Shown here one piece after another: positions 22,997 to 31,410 of a stretch of 36,899 bases of DNA. Source of the DNA: Oscillospiraceae bacterium (GTDB taxonomy: Bacteria > Bacillota > Clostridia > Oscillospirales > Oscillospiraceae); assembly GCA_031261635.1 (NCBI GenBank), contig JAISJH010000098.1:1-36899 (forward strand). Direction: 5' to 3'. A program made the translations under genes and the position numbers. Within the stretch, counting starts at the first letter, position 1. Every line of letters starts with the position of its first letter. Below the pieces are notes generated by a model. That model saw nothing but the letters and a program-made list of their open reading frames with translations. It did not search any database and had not been told where the DNA came from.

Positions 22997-23025
22997 TTGC
23001 AATCGGCAAAACTATGTGTTATAAT
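22997..23025 (+). promoter_or_regulatory. Downstream promoter of the GLUG surface-protein gene
   Basis: TTGCAA (22997-23002), 17 bp, TATAAT (23020-23025). The leader would be about 130 bases, ending in a 6-bp GC hairpin (AGCGCC/GGCGCT near 23129-23144) just ahead of the ribosome site. Confidence 0.72.
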
Positions 23026-23162
23026 TAGTTTCACAAGGTCAAATTAGGCAAAAGTTGTAATGTGTTCAATTTACACTTTACGCATTATGTTAACTACTTC
23101 ACACCCCGCGTTAAGACTAGACTACATAGCGCCCTGGGGCGCTTGCAATGGGAGATTTCGTG

Positions 23163-25688
23163 ATGACACAGATTTATAATAGACGTATTCCGCTGACCCT
23201 GCTTTTGGGGGTGTTGCTGTTTACTTTGCTGCTTGGCGGTTATGCCGTTGCGGTCGAGGAAACGGAAACGGACGCAGAGGCGCCCGCTTCGGAGGTTCAG
23301 GCTTCGGAATTTCCCGATTCGCAGACGGCGGAAACTCCGGCGACTGAAAACGGCTATACATTGATATATGACGCGGAAGGCTTGAAAGCCATAGCGCGCG
23401 ACCTTAGCGGAGCGTACCGCCTGGCGGCCGACATTGACCTCTCCCTTGAAAGCAACTGGCTGCCTATCGCGCAAAACGAAAAATTCACGGGGACGCTGGA
23501 GGGCGCGGGCTACACGATTTACGGGCTGAACTCGCAGCGCGACACCGACCGCTTCGCCGGATTATTCGGACGCGTCGGACCGGGCGGCGTAGTCGCCAAT
23601 TTGAACCTCTCGTCCGCGAACGTGACGGGCGCCTATAACGTCGGCGCGGTCGTCGGGTACCTCGAGGGCGACCTTATCAACTGTAATGTATTTGGGCTTT
23701 ACACCAAGATTTCAGGAAACACGGAGGCGATGTACGTCGGAGGTCTCGCGGGCTACATCGGCGAAAACGGTAGAATTTCAAATTCGACGTTCAGCGGCTC
23801 CGTGACAGCGCAGGACAACGCGGTGGTCGGCGGGATTGCCGGCTACGTTTACGGCGGCTCGCTCACGGCCTGCTCGGTTGACGACGCGCAGATTTCCGGC
23901 GGGGTTCAGTCCTTCGCCGGAGGCCTCGCGGGCTTTCTGAACGTCAGCTCCGTTGAGCAGTCCTACGCGGCGACGACGGTCAGCGCGGGAGGAAGCTCGC
24001 GAACCGGCGGCTTAATCGGCGGTATCTCGGCCGGCTCGACCGTGTTCGATTCCTACGCCTTGGGAAATCTTTCCTCCGGCGCGGAGTCGAGCGTCGGCGG
24101 CTTAGTCGGGCAGAGCGCCGGCGAAGTCCGCTCCGTCTACGCGGTTGTACCCACCTACGCCGACGACGCGGAAAGCTGCAAAATCGGCGCGCTAATCGGA
24201 AACAACGTCGGGAACATTTCCGGCGCATACATTATAAATAGCGCGGCCGCGCAATCGGCGGTCGGCTCGGGAAGCGGCGACGCGGCGCGTTTGAGCTTTG
24301 AACAGGGGACGCGCGCGGTCAATTTCGCCGCGCTTGACTTCGCCTCGACCTGGACGATTGAGGAATACTCGACGCTTCCAACATTGCGCGGAATTTCGCA
24401 GACTTACGCGCCGGAGGCTACGAGCGCGACGGTTATACTCGGCGTGGGGCTGAGTTCAAATGTGCAGTTGAACTCGTTGAAAACACGTTTGACCGCCTAC
24501 GAGCGCCCGGAAATTGACCGCGTTGAACTTAAGTCGGACGTTCAGAGTTTTATGGGTTCCGCGCCGCTCGCGTATTCGGGGGCGGGGCTGTATCGCCTGT
24601 GGTATCCGGCGTACAACAATCGCGGTACGCTGTACATATATCAGTTGGAAATTTCTGTCGTCAACCCCGATAAGCTGATAGTCGTGACGGACTGCGCGGC
24701 GGGGACGCGTGACGGAGCCTACCTCGGCGAGGTACGGTTCCTGCCGTCGAACGTTCAATTGAACTATAAATTGAACGGCGAGCCGGGAAGTTCAACTTCG
24801 CTGAATGTTGACGGTTTGTATACTGAACTGTCGGCTGTGGTTTATGACGATTTTGGAAATTACGCGGAGAAGCGTTTGAACGATATTAGGGTCGAGCTTG
24901 CCGGGGGCGATGATTTCGATTATGTGTCGCAGGTGCTTGACGCGTTTGACGAGGCTTACTACTCTTTGAGTTTTGACCGCCTGACTGCCGCGCTCGGCTT
25001 GTTCTCGGAGCTTGGGGACGCTGACCGCGCCTCGGTTCTGCGGGTGTCCGCGGAGGATTATTACGCGCTGCTCACCGACAGGATTTCAGTCGAGCGTTTA
25101 CAGCGCGAAGTCCGCGCGCTTCCGAGCCTCGATATGATTACGACCGGGCAGTTGAGTTCAAAATACAACGCGCTGACGAAATCCGCGCGAAGCTTCTTCG
25201 ACTCTACGCCCGAGGGGCGAACGCTGCGCGACAGCGTTGAGTACCTCGGGACGCAAACGGGCGAGGCTCCGCGTGAGCTGACGATTTTGCGCTCTGAATT
25301 TTTGCAGTTATTATATGAATCCTCCGGCAGTCCGGCGGTTTTTGTCAGCGGCGTCGGGCCGTTCAGCGATGTTACTTCGGACACGCCTTACTACGGCGCG
25401 GTGATTTGGGGCAATTTCAACGGGCTTGCCAACGGCGTCGGCGGGGGGAAATTCGACCCCTACGGCGAGTTTTCCTGGGAGCAGGCGGCGACGCTTCTTG
25501 CGCTCTACAGCGGTGAGGCAATCGACCCGGGCGGCGGGGGTTCGCTCGAACCCGGTCAGGCCTCGGCCTGGGCGGCTCCCTACGTAGAGTGGGCGATAAG
25601 CCGCGGACTGGTTTCCGCGGACGGCTTCGAGGGAAAGGTGCGGCTGGGGTATTCCGAAGCGGTGCAGTTGCTGTCGCTCGCGTCCTGA
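23163..25688 (+). CDS. Secreted GLUG-repeat surface protein with SLH-like C-terminus
   Basis: An 841-residue exported protein. Residues 1-30 are a signal peptide (basic MTQIYNRRIP, then LLLGVLLFTLLLGGYAVA). Residues about 140-370 hold six or seven GLUG-type repeats (VGGLAGYIGENGRISNSTF, VGGIAGYVYGG, AGGLAGFLN, TGGLIGGIS, VGGLVGQSAG, IGALIGNNVG), a beta-solenoid found in adhesins and IgA-protease-like proteins. Residues about 745-841 contain one complete and one partial SLH-like repeat (FSDVTSDTPYYGAVIWGNFN; WAAPYVEWAISRGLVSADG), suggesting wall anchoring. ATG 23163 after GGGAGA was preferred over 23148, which lacks a ribosome site. Two promoters stand upstream. Confidence 0.82.
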   Translation: MTQIYNRRIPLTLLLGVLLFTLLLGGYAVAVEETETDAEAPASEVQASEFPDSQTAETPATENGYTLIYDAEGLKAIARDLSGAYRLAADIDLSLESNWLPIAQNEKFTGTLEGAGYTIYGLNSQRDTDRFAGLFGRVGPGGVVANLNLSSANVTGAYNVGAVVGYLEGDLINCNVFGLYTKISGNTEAMYVGGLAGYIGENGRISNSTFSGSVTAQDNAVVGGIAGYVYGGSLTACSVDDAQISGGVQSFAGGLAGFLNVSSVEQSYAATTVSAGGSSRTGGLIGGISAGSTVFDSYALGNLSSGAESSVGGLVGQSAGEVRSVYAVVPTYADDAESCKIGALIGNNVGNISGAYIINSAAAQSAVGSGSGDAARLSFEQGTRAVNFAALDFASTWTIEEYSTLPTLRGISQTYAPEATSATVILGVGLSSNVQLNSLKTRLTAYERPEIDRVELKSDVQSFMGSAPLAYSGAGLYRLWYPAYNNRGTLYIYQLEISVVNPDKLIVVTDCAAGTRDGAYLGEVRFLPSNVQLNYKLNGEPGSSTSLNVDGLYTELSAVVYDDFGNYAEKRLNDIRVELAGGDDFDYVSQVLDAFDEAYYSLSFDRLTAALGLFSELGDADRASVLRVSAEDYYALLTDRISVERLQREVRALPSLDMITTGQLSSKYNALTKSARSFFDSTPEGRTLRDSVEYLGTQTGEAPRELTILRSEFLQLLYESSGSPAVFVSGVGPFSDVTSDTPYYGAVIWGNFNGLANGVGGGKFDPYGEFSWEQAATLLALYSGEAIDPGGGGSLEPGQASAWAAPYVEWAISRGLVSADGFEGKVRLGYSEAVQLLSLAS
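24453..24474. repeat. AGTTCAA inverted element, 22-bp form
   Basis: AGTTCAA and TTGAACT face each other in 22 bp inside the GLUG gene. A related palindrome, GTTCAATTGAAC, lies at 24753-24764 with another TTGAAC at 24771. Confidence 0.6.
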
Positions 25689-25710
25689 TACGCCGCGCGG
25701 AAACTTACAC

Positions 25711-25740
25711 TTGACAAAGGGTTGCTAAGTAGGGTATAAT
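25711..25740 (+). promoter_or_regulatory. Promoter of glgP-malQ
   Basis: Perfect TTGACA (25711-25716), 18 bp, perfect TATAAT (25735-25740). It starts 22 bp after the stop of the GLUG gene. Confidence 0.88.
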
Positions 25741-25774
25741 AGTAGCACCAACTTAAGATAGGAAGGTGCGGCTA

Positions 25775-28207
25775 GTGGATAAGCAGACTTTTGCTAACCA
25801 TTTTGTGGAAAAAATGGAGAGTTTCCTCGGGATTACGCCAAAAGAGGCTACTGTCGAGGATTGTTACGCGGTGCTTGCGGCGATTGTGAAAGAACAGATT
25901 ACACATCGCTGGATGCGTACAAACCGCAATAACCGGGAGAAGAAGCGCAAACAGGTTTACTATTTCTCCCTTGAATTTATGCTCGGACAGTATCTGGAGC
26001 AGAATTTGTTGTCGCTTGGGCTTGACAAAGTCACGCGCGAAGTTCTGCCGGAACTCGGGTTTGAGCCGGACGACATCTTTAAGGTTGAGCTTGACCCGGG
26101 GCTTGGCAACGGCGGGCTCGGACGGCTCGCGGCTTGCTATATGGACTCGCTGACCTACCTCGGCTTGCCGGGCAACGGCTGTTCGATACGGTATAAGTAC
26201 GGGCTTTTTGAGCAGAAAATTGTTGACGGAATACAGGTCGAGCTTCCCGACAACTGGCTTCGGAACGAAAACGTCTGGGAAACGCGCAAGCCCCACAAGG
26301 CGGTGTCAGTAAAATTTTACGGGAAAGTTCGCGAGGAGGATATTTACGACGCGGACGGCGTGACGCTGGTTCGCAAGACTTTCGTGTCCGAGGGTCACGA
26401 GACCGTTGTCGCTATGCCCTATGACGTGTCCCTGCTCGGTTCGGGCAACGGCAACGTTAACACGTTGCGCCTGTGGTCTGCCGAGAGCGTTAATTCGATG
26501 AATTTCAAGGCCTTCAGCGGCGGCGATTATTTGAACGCGGTGAGCGAAAAATATTCCGCCGAAGCAATCAGCGAGGTCTTATATCCGGACGACAGCAACT
26601 ATCAGAACCGCGTTTTGCGGCTGAAACAGCAGTATTTCTTTGTGTCTGCGGGCTTGCAAAGCATAATCGCGCATTACAAAAAGTATTACGGAAACCTGCA
26701 CGCGCTGCCGGAATATGTGTCGATACATATAAACGACACGCACCCGGCGCTCGCAATTCCGGAGCTTATGCGGATACTGATGGACGAGGAGGGCTTCACC
26801 TGGGAGGAAGCCTGGGAGCTGACAAAGCAGACGATTTCGTACACGAACCACACAATAATGCCGGAGGCTCTCGAAAAGTGGTCGGTAGAGGTTTTTTCCG
26901 CGCTGATGCCGCGAATTTATATGATAGTCCACGAAATCAACGAGCGCTGGTGTGTTCAACTTTCGCAAAAGTTCAATTTTGACTCGGACAGGATAGCGCG
27001 AATGGCAATCGAGGCCTTCGGGGAAGTACGAATGGCGGTACTCGCGGTTGTCGGTTCGCATAAGACTAACGGAGTGGCGGAAGTTCACTCTAAGCTTTTG
27101 CGTGACGAATTGTTCAAGGAGTTTTACGAGGTCTTGCCGGAGCGTTTCACGAACGTCACGAACGGAGTAACCCAGCGGCGTTGGCTGATTAAATCTAACC
27201 CCGGCTTGTCGGGCGCGATAACGGATAAACTGGGAACGTCCTGGCAGGGCGATATGAAGCAACTACAGCGGCTTGACACCGAGGGACACCTAAAGGACGA
27301 GGAATTTTTGAACAGATTGAACGAAATTAAACTCGCCGATAAGTTCAAACTTACCAAAATTATCCAGGAACTCACGAACGTTAAAGTTGAACCGAACGCG
27401 ATTTTCGACGTTCAGGTTAAGCGTATCCACGCCTATAAGCGTCAGCATTTGAACGTTTTGAACATTCTGACAATCTACGAAAAGTTACTTAGCGGCGAAC
27501 TCAAAAACTTCACGCCGAGGGTTCATATTTTCGCGGGAAAGGCCGCGCCGAGCTACCATTTCGCTAAGGAAACGATACGGTTAATCAACCACGTGGCAGA
27601 CCTTATCAACAACGACCCGCGCATTGATAACCTCTTGAAGGTGGTTTTCCTTGAGAACTACCGCGTGTCGCTTGCCGAGCGCATTTTCCCCGCGAGCGAC
27701 ATTAGCGAGCAGATTTCGACTGCAAGCAAAGAGGCCTCCGGCACGGGAAATATGAAGTTTATGATGAACGGAGCCTTGACAATCGGGACGCTCGACGGCG
27801 CGAATATCGAAATTTTTGACGCGGTCGGAGAGGAAAACTGTGTTCAGTTTGGTTTAACCGTGCCGGAAGTTCTGGAGGTTTACAAGGCGCGGACGTACCG
27901 CAGTCACGAGTATTATGAGAACGACGCGCGCTTGAAAATGCTGATTGACAAGTATTTGAATACCTCCGGGCTGACCAGCAAGGCGGAGTTTCCGAATGTT
28001 TACGACCAACTTATAACGTATAATGACGAGTTTTTGGTTCTGCTCGATTACGCGGCCTACGTCGAGGCGCATAAGCGGATTGCGGCTTTGTACGACGACC
28101 GGCTCGGTTGGTTGGAAAAATCCGGTATGAATATTGCTTACAGCGGTATTTTCAGTTCCGACGTCAGTATCCGCAACTACGCGGAGAATATTTGGAGGCT
28201 GAAATGA
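25775..28207 (+). CDS. glgP: Glycogen/maltodextrin phosphorylase
   Basis: An 810-residue GT35 enzyme that releases glucose 1-phosphate from alpha-1,4-glucan ends using phosphate and pyridoxal phosphate. Landmarks are YFSLEFMLGQYLEQNL near residue 67, ELDPGLGNGGLGRLAACYMDS near 105, HINDTHPALAIPELMR near 315 and NVTNGVTQRRWL near 460. EASGTGNMKFMMNGALTIGT near 655 carries the PLP lysine. Length is standard. GTG 25775, 8 bases after GGAAGG, was chosen; the in-frame GTG at 25766 overlaps the ribosome site. The stop overlaps the malQ start (ATGA). Confidence 0.96.
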   Translation: MDKQTFANHFVEKMESFLGITPKEATVEDCYAVLAAIVKEQITHRWMRTNRNNREKKRKQVYYFSLEFMLGQYLEQNLLSLGLDKVTREVLPELGFEPDDIFKVELDPGLGNGGLGRLAACYMDSLTYLGLPGNGCSIRYKYGLFEQKIVDGIQVELPDNWLRNENVWETRKPHKAVSVKFYGKVREEDIYDADGVTLVRKTFVSEGHETVVAMPYDVSLLGSGNGNVNTLRLWSAESVNSMNFKAFSGGDYLNAVSEKYSAEAISEVLYPDDSNYQNRVLRLKQQYFFVSAGLQSIIAHYKKYYGNLHALPEYVSIHINDTHPALAIPELMRILMDEEGFTWEEAWELTKQTISYTNHTIMPEALEKWSVEVFSALMPRIYMIVHEINERWCVQLSQKFNFDSDRIARMAIEAFGEVRMAVLAVVGSHKTNGVAEVHSKLLRDELFKEFYEVLPERFTNVTNGVTQRRWLIKSNPGLSGAITDKLGTSWQGDMKQLQRLDTEGHLKDEEFLNRLNEIKLADKFKLTKIIQELTNVKVEPNAIFDVQVKRIHAYKRQHLNVLNILTIYEKLLSGELKNFTPRVHIFAGKAAPSYHFAKETIRLINHVADLINNDPRIDNLLKVVFLENYRVSLAERIFPASDISEQISTASKEASGTGNMKFMMNGALTIGTLDGANIEIFDAVGEENCVQFGLTVPEVLEVYKARTYRSHEYYENDARLKMLIDKYLNTSGLTSKAEFPNVYDQLITYNDEFLVLLDYAAYVEAHKRIAALYDDRLGWLEKSGMNIAYSGIFSSDVSIRNYAENIWRLK

Positions 28208-29439
28208 GGCGGGCGGCGGGAGTATTGCTCCCGGTTTCGTCGCTTCCGAACTCCGGTCCAATCGGGACTTTTGGGCGGGAAGCGTTCAGCTTTGTTGATT
28301 TTTTGGCTGACTGCGGCTTTAGTTTTTGGCAGGTACTGCCGCTTGAACGCTTTGGCAACGGGGATTCCCCTTATGACTGCCGGGACGCTTTCGCCGGGGA
28401 ACTGAGCTATTGCACGAGTTCAATTCAGGGAAATTATGGTAATCGAACTTTTTCGCCCTACCAGGTTGATTACGAAGCCGCGCGGGAATTTTCAGCCGAA
28501 GCTACGCGGGAGCAGTTTGAAACCGAGTGGCTAGAGCTTCGGAAACACGCTAACGACAAGGGGATACAGCTAATCGGCGACTTGCCGTTTTATGTATCGG
28601 AGAGTTCAAAAGATGTAATTGAACACCCCGATTGGTTCAATTTGAATTTGACCAGCGGTGCGCCGCCGGACTATTTCAATCCCGAGGGGCAGAGTTGGGG
28701 CAACCCTACGTATGACTGGGCGGCTATGCGGAAGTCCGGCTATTCGTGGTGGTGCAGCCGGATTGAGCGCGCTATGAAAATGTATGATTATGTGCGGCTT
28801 GACCATTTTCGCGGGTTTTCCAAATTTTGGGGAATTTCCGGCGCCGGGACGGAGGCGCAGAGCGGGAAATGGTACAACGGGCCGGGGTATCCGCTGTTCC
28901 AGGCTATGGAAAAAAGGCTCGGGAAACTTCCGATTATCGCTGAAAATTTGGGAGATATTGACAGCGCGGTGCGTGAGCTTCTCGCGAAAGCCGGCTTCCC
29001 GGGTATGGCGGTTTTCCAGTTCGGCTTTACCGGCGAGAGGTCGGAACGCCCCGCCAATATACATTTGCCGCATAATTACCGCCCGAATCTCGCGGCGTAC
29101 AGCGGCACTCACGACAACACGACGCTGCTCGACTGGGTGATGAAGCTTGACGATGATTCGCGTTGGGATTTGTTCGCGTACCTCGGTTACAGCGGCGATT
29201 TCACCCGCGGCGGGCGCGATTGCACGATTAACAAGGCGATTTTGCGGAGCCTGTTTCAGTCACCCTCGAAGCTCGTAATTGTCCCCTTGCAGGACATTTT
29301 GGGCTACGGAGCGGACTCGCGCCTAAACATTCCCGGCACGGCGACGGGTAACTGGCGCTGGAGGGTCACGCAGGACGGCTTGAACGAAATTGACCGCGAC
29401 TACTGGAAAAACCAGTTGCGGCTGTTTAACCGCATTTAG
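28204..29439 (+). CDS. malQ: 4-alpha-glucanotransferase, compact form
   Basis: A 411-residue GH77 amylomaltase that moves oligoglucan segments and feeds glgP. RAAGVLLPVSSLPNSGPIGT opens the protein. The catalytic set is present: the Asp of VRLDHFRGF (near residue 199), the Glu of IIAENLGD (near 246) and the Asp of SGTHDNTT (near 303). Typical bacterial members have about 490-510 residues. Here the segment between DAFAGELSYCTS and WLELRKHANDKGIQLIGDLP is shortened by roughly 80-90 residues. The frame is intact, so it is a compact variant and not a broken gene. It overlaps glgP by four bases. Confidence 0.92.
   Translation: MRRAAGVLLPVSSLPNSGPIGTFGREAFSFVDFLADCGFSFWQVLPLERFGNGDSPYDCRDAFAGELSYCTSSIQGNYGNRTFSPYQVDYEAAREFSAEATREQFETEWLELRKHANDKGIQLIGDLPFYVSESSKDVIEHPDWFNLNLTSGAPPDYFNPEGQSWGNPTYDWAAMRKSGYSWWCSRIERAMKMYDYVRLDHFRGFSKFWGISGAGTEAQSGKWYNGPGYPLFQAMEKRLGKLPIIAENLGDIDSAVRELLAKAGFPGMAVFQFGFTGERSERPANIHLPHNYRPNLAAYSGTHDNTTLLDWVMKLDDDSRWDLFAYLGYSGDFTRGGRDCTINKAILRSLFQSPSKLVIVPLQDILGYGADSRLNIPGTATGNWRWRVTQDGLNEIDRDYWKNQLRLFNRI
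28417..28449. repeat. AGTTCAA inverted element, 33-bp form
   Basis: AGTTCAATT, then CAGGGAAATTATGG, then a degenerate right half TCGAACT. The centre resembles the ATAGGGAAAATATGG of the element at 18656. It lies within malQ. A 22-bp form follows at 28603-28624. Confidence 0.55.
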
Positions 29440-29467
29440 GTTTACATTTTTTGTAAGGAGATTTGGT

Positions 29468-30508
29468 ATGGCACAGGAAAGTTCAAAATTTACAGATAAT
29501 CCCAATGTTGAACACCGCAGGGCGCCCCGTCGGCTCGGAGTTTTGACTTCGGGCGGCGACGCTCCGGGTATGAACGCCGCTATCCGCGCTGTTGTCCGTA
29601 CCTCGTACTTGCGAAATATAGACGTTATCGGTATCCGTAGGGGTTACAACGGTTTGATTCACGGCGATTTGTTCAAGATGGGGCCGAACGATGTTAACGG
29701 CATTATCACCAAGGGCGGGACTATGCTTTATACCGCGCGGTCGCCCGAGTTTCAGACGCGGCAGGGGATTGAACGCGCCGCCGATACCTGTAATTTTCAC
29801 GGTTTGGACGCGTTGGTCGTGATTGGCGGCGACGGGTCGTTTCGTGGCGCTATGGAGCTTACGGACGTGTTGGCTGAAATGGGTTCAACTTTATCCGTTG
29901 TCGGAATACCGGGTTCAATTGACAATGATATAGCGTGTACAAATTACACGATTGGCTTCGATTCGGCGGCTAATACCTGTATCCAGGCGATTGATAAGTT
30001 GCAGGATACTATGCAGAGCCACGAGCGTTGTTCCGTTGTTGAGGTTATGGGGCATAAGACCGGGCATTTGGCGGTTTATGTCGGGATTGCCGTCGGCGCG
30101 ACGGTTATTTTGGCTCCTGAAAAGGAGTTTGATTTTGAGCAGCAGGTGCTTGAAAACCTTCGCAGCGCGAAAATTTTGGGGCGTGAACACAGCATTGTTA
30201 TCGTTGCGGAGGGCGTTGGTAAGACGCAGGAGATTGCCGAGCGTATTCATAAGGAGTTGGGAATGGATACGCGTGTTACGATTTTGGGTCACGTTCAGCG
30301 CGGGGGAAGTCCGACCGCGCGCGACCGCGTTATGGCGAGCCGAATGGGTGAACACGCCGTTGAGCTTCTGTGCGCGGGGCGCAAAAACCGCCTGGTTGTC
30401 ACGCAGGACGGCGCGGTTGTTGACATTGATATCGCCGAGGGAACCGCTATGACAAAGAGTTTGCAGCCGGAAATGTACCGCACGGCGCGGGTTTTGAGCT
30501 TATCATAG
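29468..30508 (+). CDS. pfkA: ATP-dependent 6-phosphofructokinase
   Basis: A 346-residue enzyme phosphorylating fructose 6-phosphate, the committed step of glycolysis. GVLTSGGDAPGMNAAIRAVVR (near residues 24-44) and GGDGSFRGAMEL near 119 form the ATP site, and the Gly after GGD is the mark of ATP (not pyrophosphate) use. GIPGSIDNDI holds the catalytic Asp. VEVMGHKTGHLAVYVGIA and LGHVQRGGSPTARDR bind substrate and effector. An extra 20-odd residues precede the usual start. AAGGAG at 29455 fixes ATG 29468. It follows malQ by 28 bp, so glgP-malQ-pfkA likely form one glycogen-to-glycolysis operon. Confidence 0.95.
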   Translation: MAQESSKFTDNPNVEHRRAPRRLGVLTSGGDAPGMNAAIRAVVRTSYLRNIDVIGIRRGYNGLIHGDLFKMGPNDVNGIITKGGTMLYTARSPEFQTRQGIERAADTCNFHGLDALVVIGGDGSFRGAMELTDVLAEMGSTLSVVGIPGSIDNDIACTNYTIGFDSAANTCIQAIDKLQDTMQSHERCSVVEVMGHKTGHLAVYVGIAVGATVILAPEKEFDFEQQVLENLRSAKILGREHSIVIVAEGVGKTQEIAERIHKELGMDTRVTILGHVQRGGSPTARDRVMASRMGEHAVELLCAGRKNRLVVTQDGAVVDIDIAEGTAMTKSLQPEMYRTARVLSLS

Positions 30509-30527
30509 AAAGAGAGAGGTTAATTGT

Positions 30528-31313
30528 ATGTATGGATTTTTAGGCGCGGGGAATATGGGCGGCGCGATACTGCGCGGAGCGGTAGCGAAATTTGGCGCGG
30601 AGCGGTTTGCGGTTTATGACGTTAATGCTGAAATTCGCGAAAGTTTAGCAAAAAAGTTAGGCATTTCTACAGTTCAAAATAGTTCAAAATTGGTAGAATT
30701 ATCCAATTTCGTCTTTTTGTGTGTAAAGCCACAAACTTACAAAGCGGTTCTGAATGAAATTTCTCCTTTACTTAAAGGTAAAGTCCTCGTCAGTATTATG
30801 GCGGGCGTGACTATTTCGAGTTTGCGCGAAGTAGTTGGCGAAGGTGTTGAGATTGTTCGTGTGATGCCGAATTTACCCGCTATGGTAGCTAAGGGCTGTA
30901 CGGAGATTGCCAAAGATAGCCCCGCGACAGATGAAAATTTGAAAGTTGTTCGCGAGCTTTTTTCTTCTGTTGGCGAAGTGTTGTTGCTTCCCGAGAAGCA
31001 GCTTGACGCCGCTACGGTTTCCGCGAGTTGCAGTCCGGCGTTTGCTTTTTTGTTTATTGAGGCCTTGGCTGACGCGGGTGTGGGCGCGGGTTTGCAGCGG
31101 GCTGACGCGGTGAAAATGGCGGCGGCCGCCTTGGCGGGTGCCGCTCAAATGGTGCTGGAGGGCGAGGACCCTGCGGTACTGAAAAATCGCGTTGCTTCCC
31201 CGGCCGGTTCAACCATTAAAGGTATCGTAACCCTTGAAAACAAAGCCTTTCGCGGGGCGATAATCTCCGCTTATGAATCCTCATTTGAAAGAAATTTGCA
31301 ACTCGGTACTTAG
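30528..31313 (+). CDS. proC: Pyrroline-5-carboxylate reductase
   Basis: A 261-residue NAD(P)H enzyme completing proline synthesis. GFLGAGNMGGAIL at residues 3-15 is the Rossmann dinucleotide site. CVKPQTYKAVL, VEIVRVMPNLPAMVAKG and the C-terminal dimer/active-site block SCSPAFAFLFIEALADAGV and SPAGSTIKGI are all in place. Length is close to the usual 265-275. It lies 19 bp after pfkA behind a GAGAGAGG site. A phased AGTTCAA pair lies inside the gene at 30672-30687. The convergent flagellin gene ends 98 bp away with no clear bidirectional terminator. Confidence 0.95.
   Translation: MYGFLGAGNMGGAILRGAVAKFGAERFAVYDVNAEIRESLAKKLGISTVQNSSKLVELSNFVFLCVKPQTYKAVLNEISPLLKGKVLVSIMAGVTISSLREVVGEGVEIVRVMPNLPAMVAKGCTEIAKDSPATDENLKVVRELFSSVGEVLLLPEKQLDAATVSASCSPAFAFLFIEALADAGVGAGLQRADAVKMAAAALAGAAQMVLEGEDPAVLKNRVASPAGSTIKGIVTLENKAFRGAIISAYESSFERNLQLGT
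30672..30687 (+). repeat. Phased AGTTCAA direct pair inside proC
   Basis: GTTCAAAATAGTTCAA, the same 16 bases found at 20272 and 21877, here read as part of STVQNSSK. Confidence 0.65.
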
Positions 31314-31410
31314 TTTTGCTTAATTTCTCTCGTCATAAACGTAATACCGATTCCCCGCGCTTACCTGGTTTTAAGCGGTGCGGTGCACTCGACTGAACGA
31401 GCTAAAATGT

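Noticed and set aside
23060-23100. Possible dif site (TTATGTTAACT near 23085)
   Set aside because: One half resembles a XerD arm, but no matching XerC arm lies at the right distance, and a terminus does not fit the skew direction.
22707-23162. Replication origin in the AT-rich gap
   Set aside because: No convincing DnaA box was seen and no dnaA or dnaN is nearby. AT-richness and inverted repeats alone are not enough.
31320-31410. Bidirectional terminator between proC and flagellin
   Set aside because: Only weak pairings and no hairpin with a T-run could be found.
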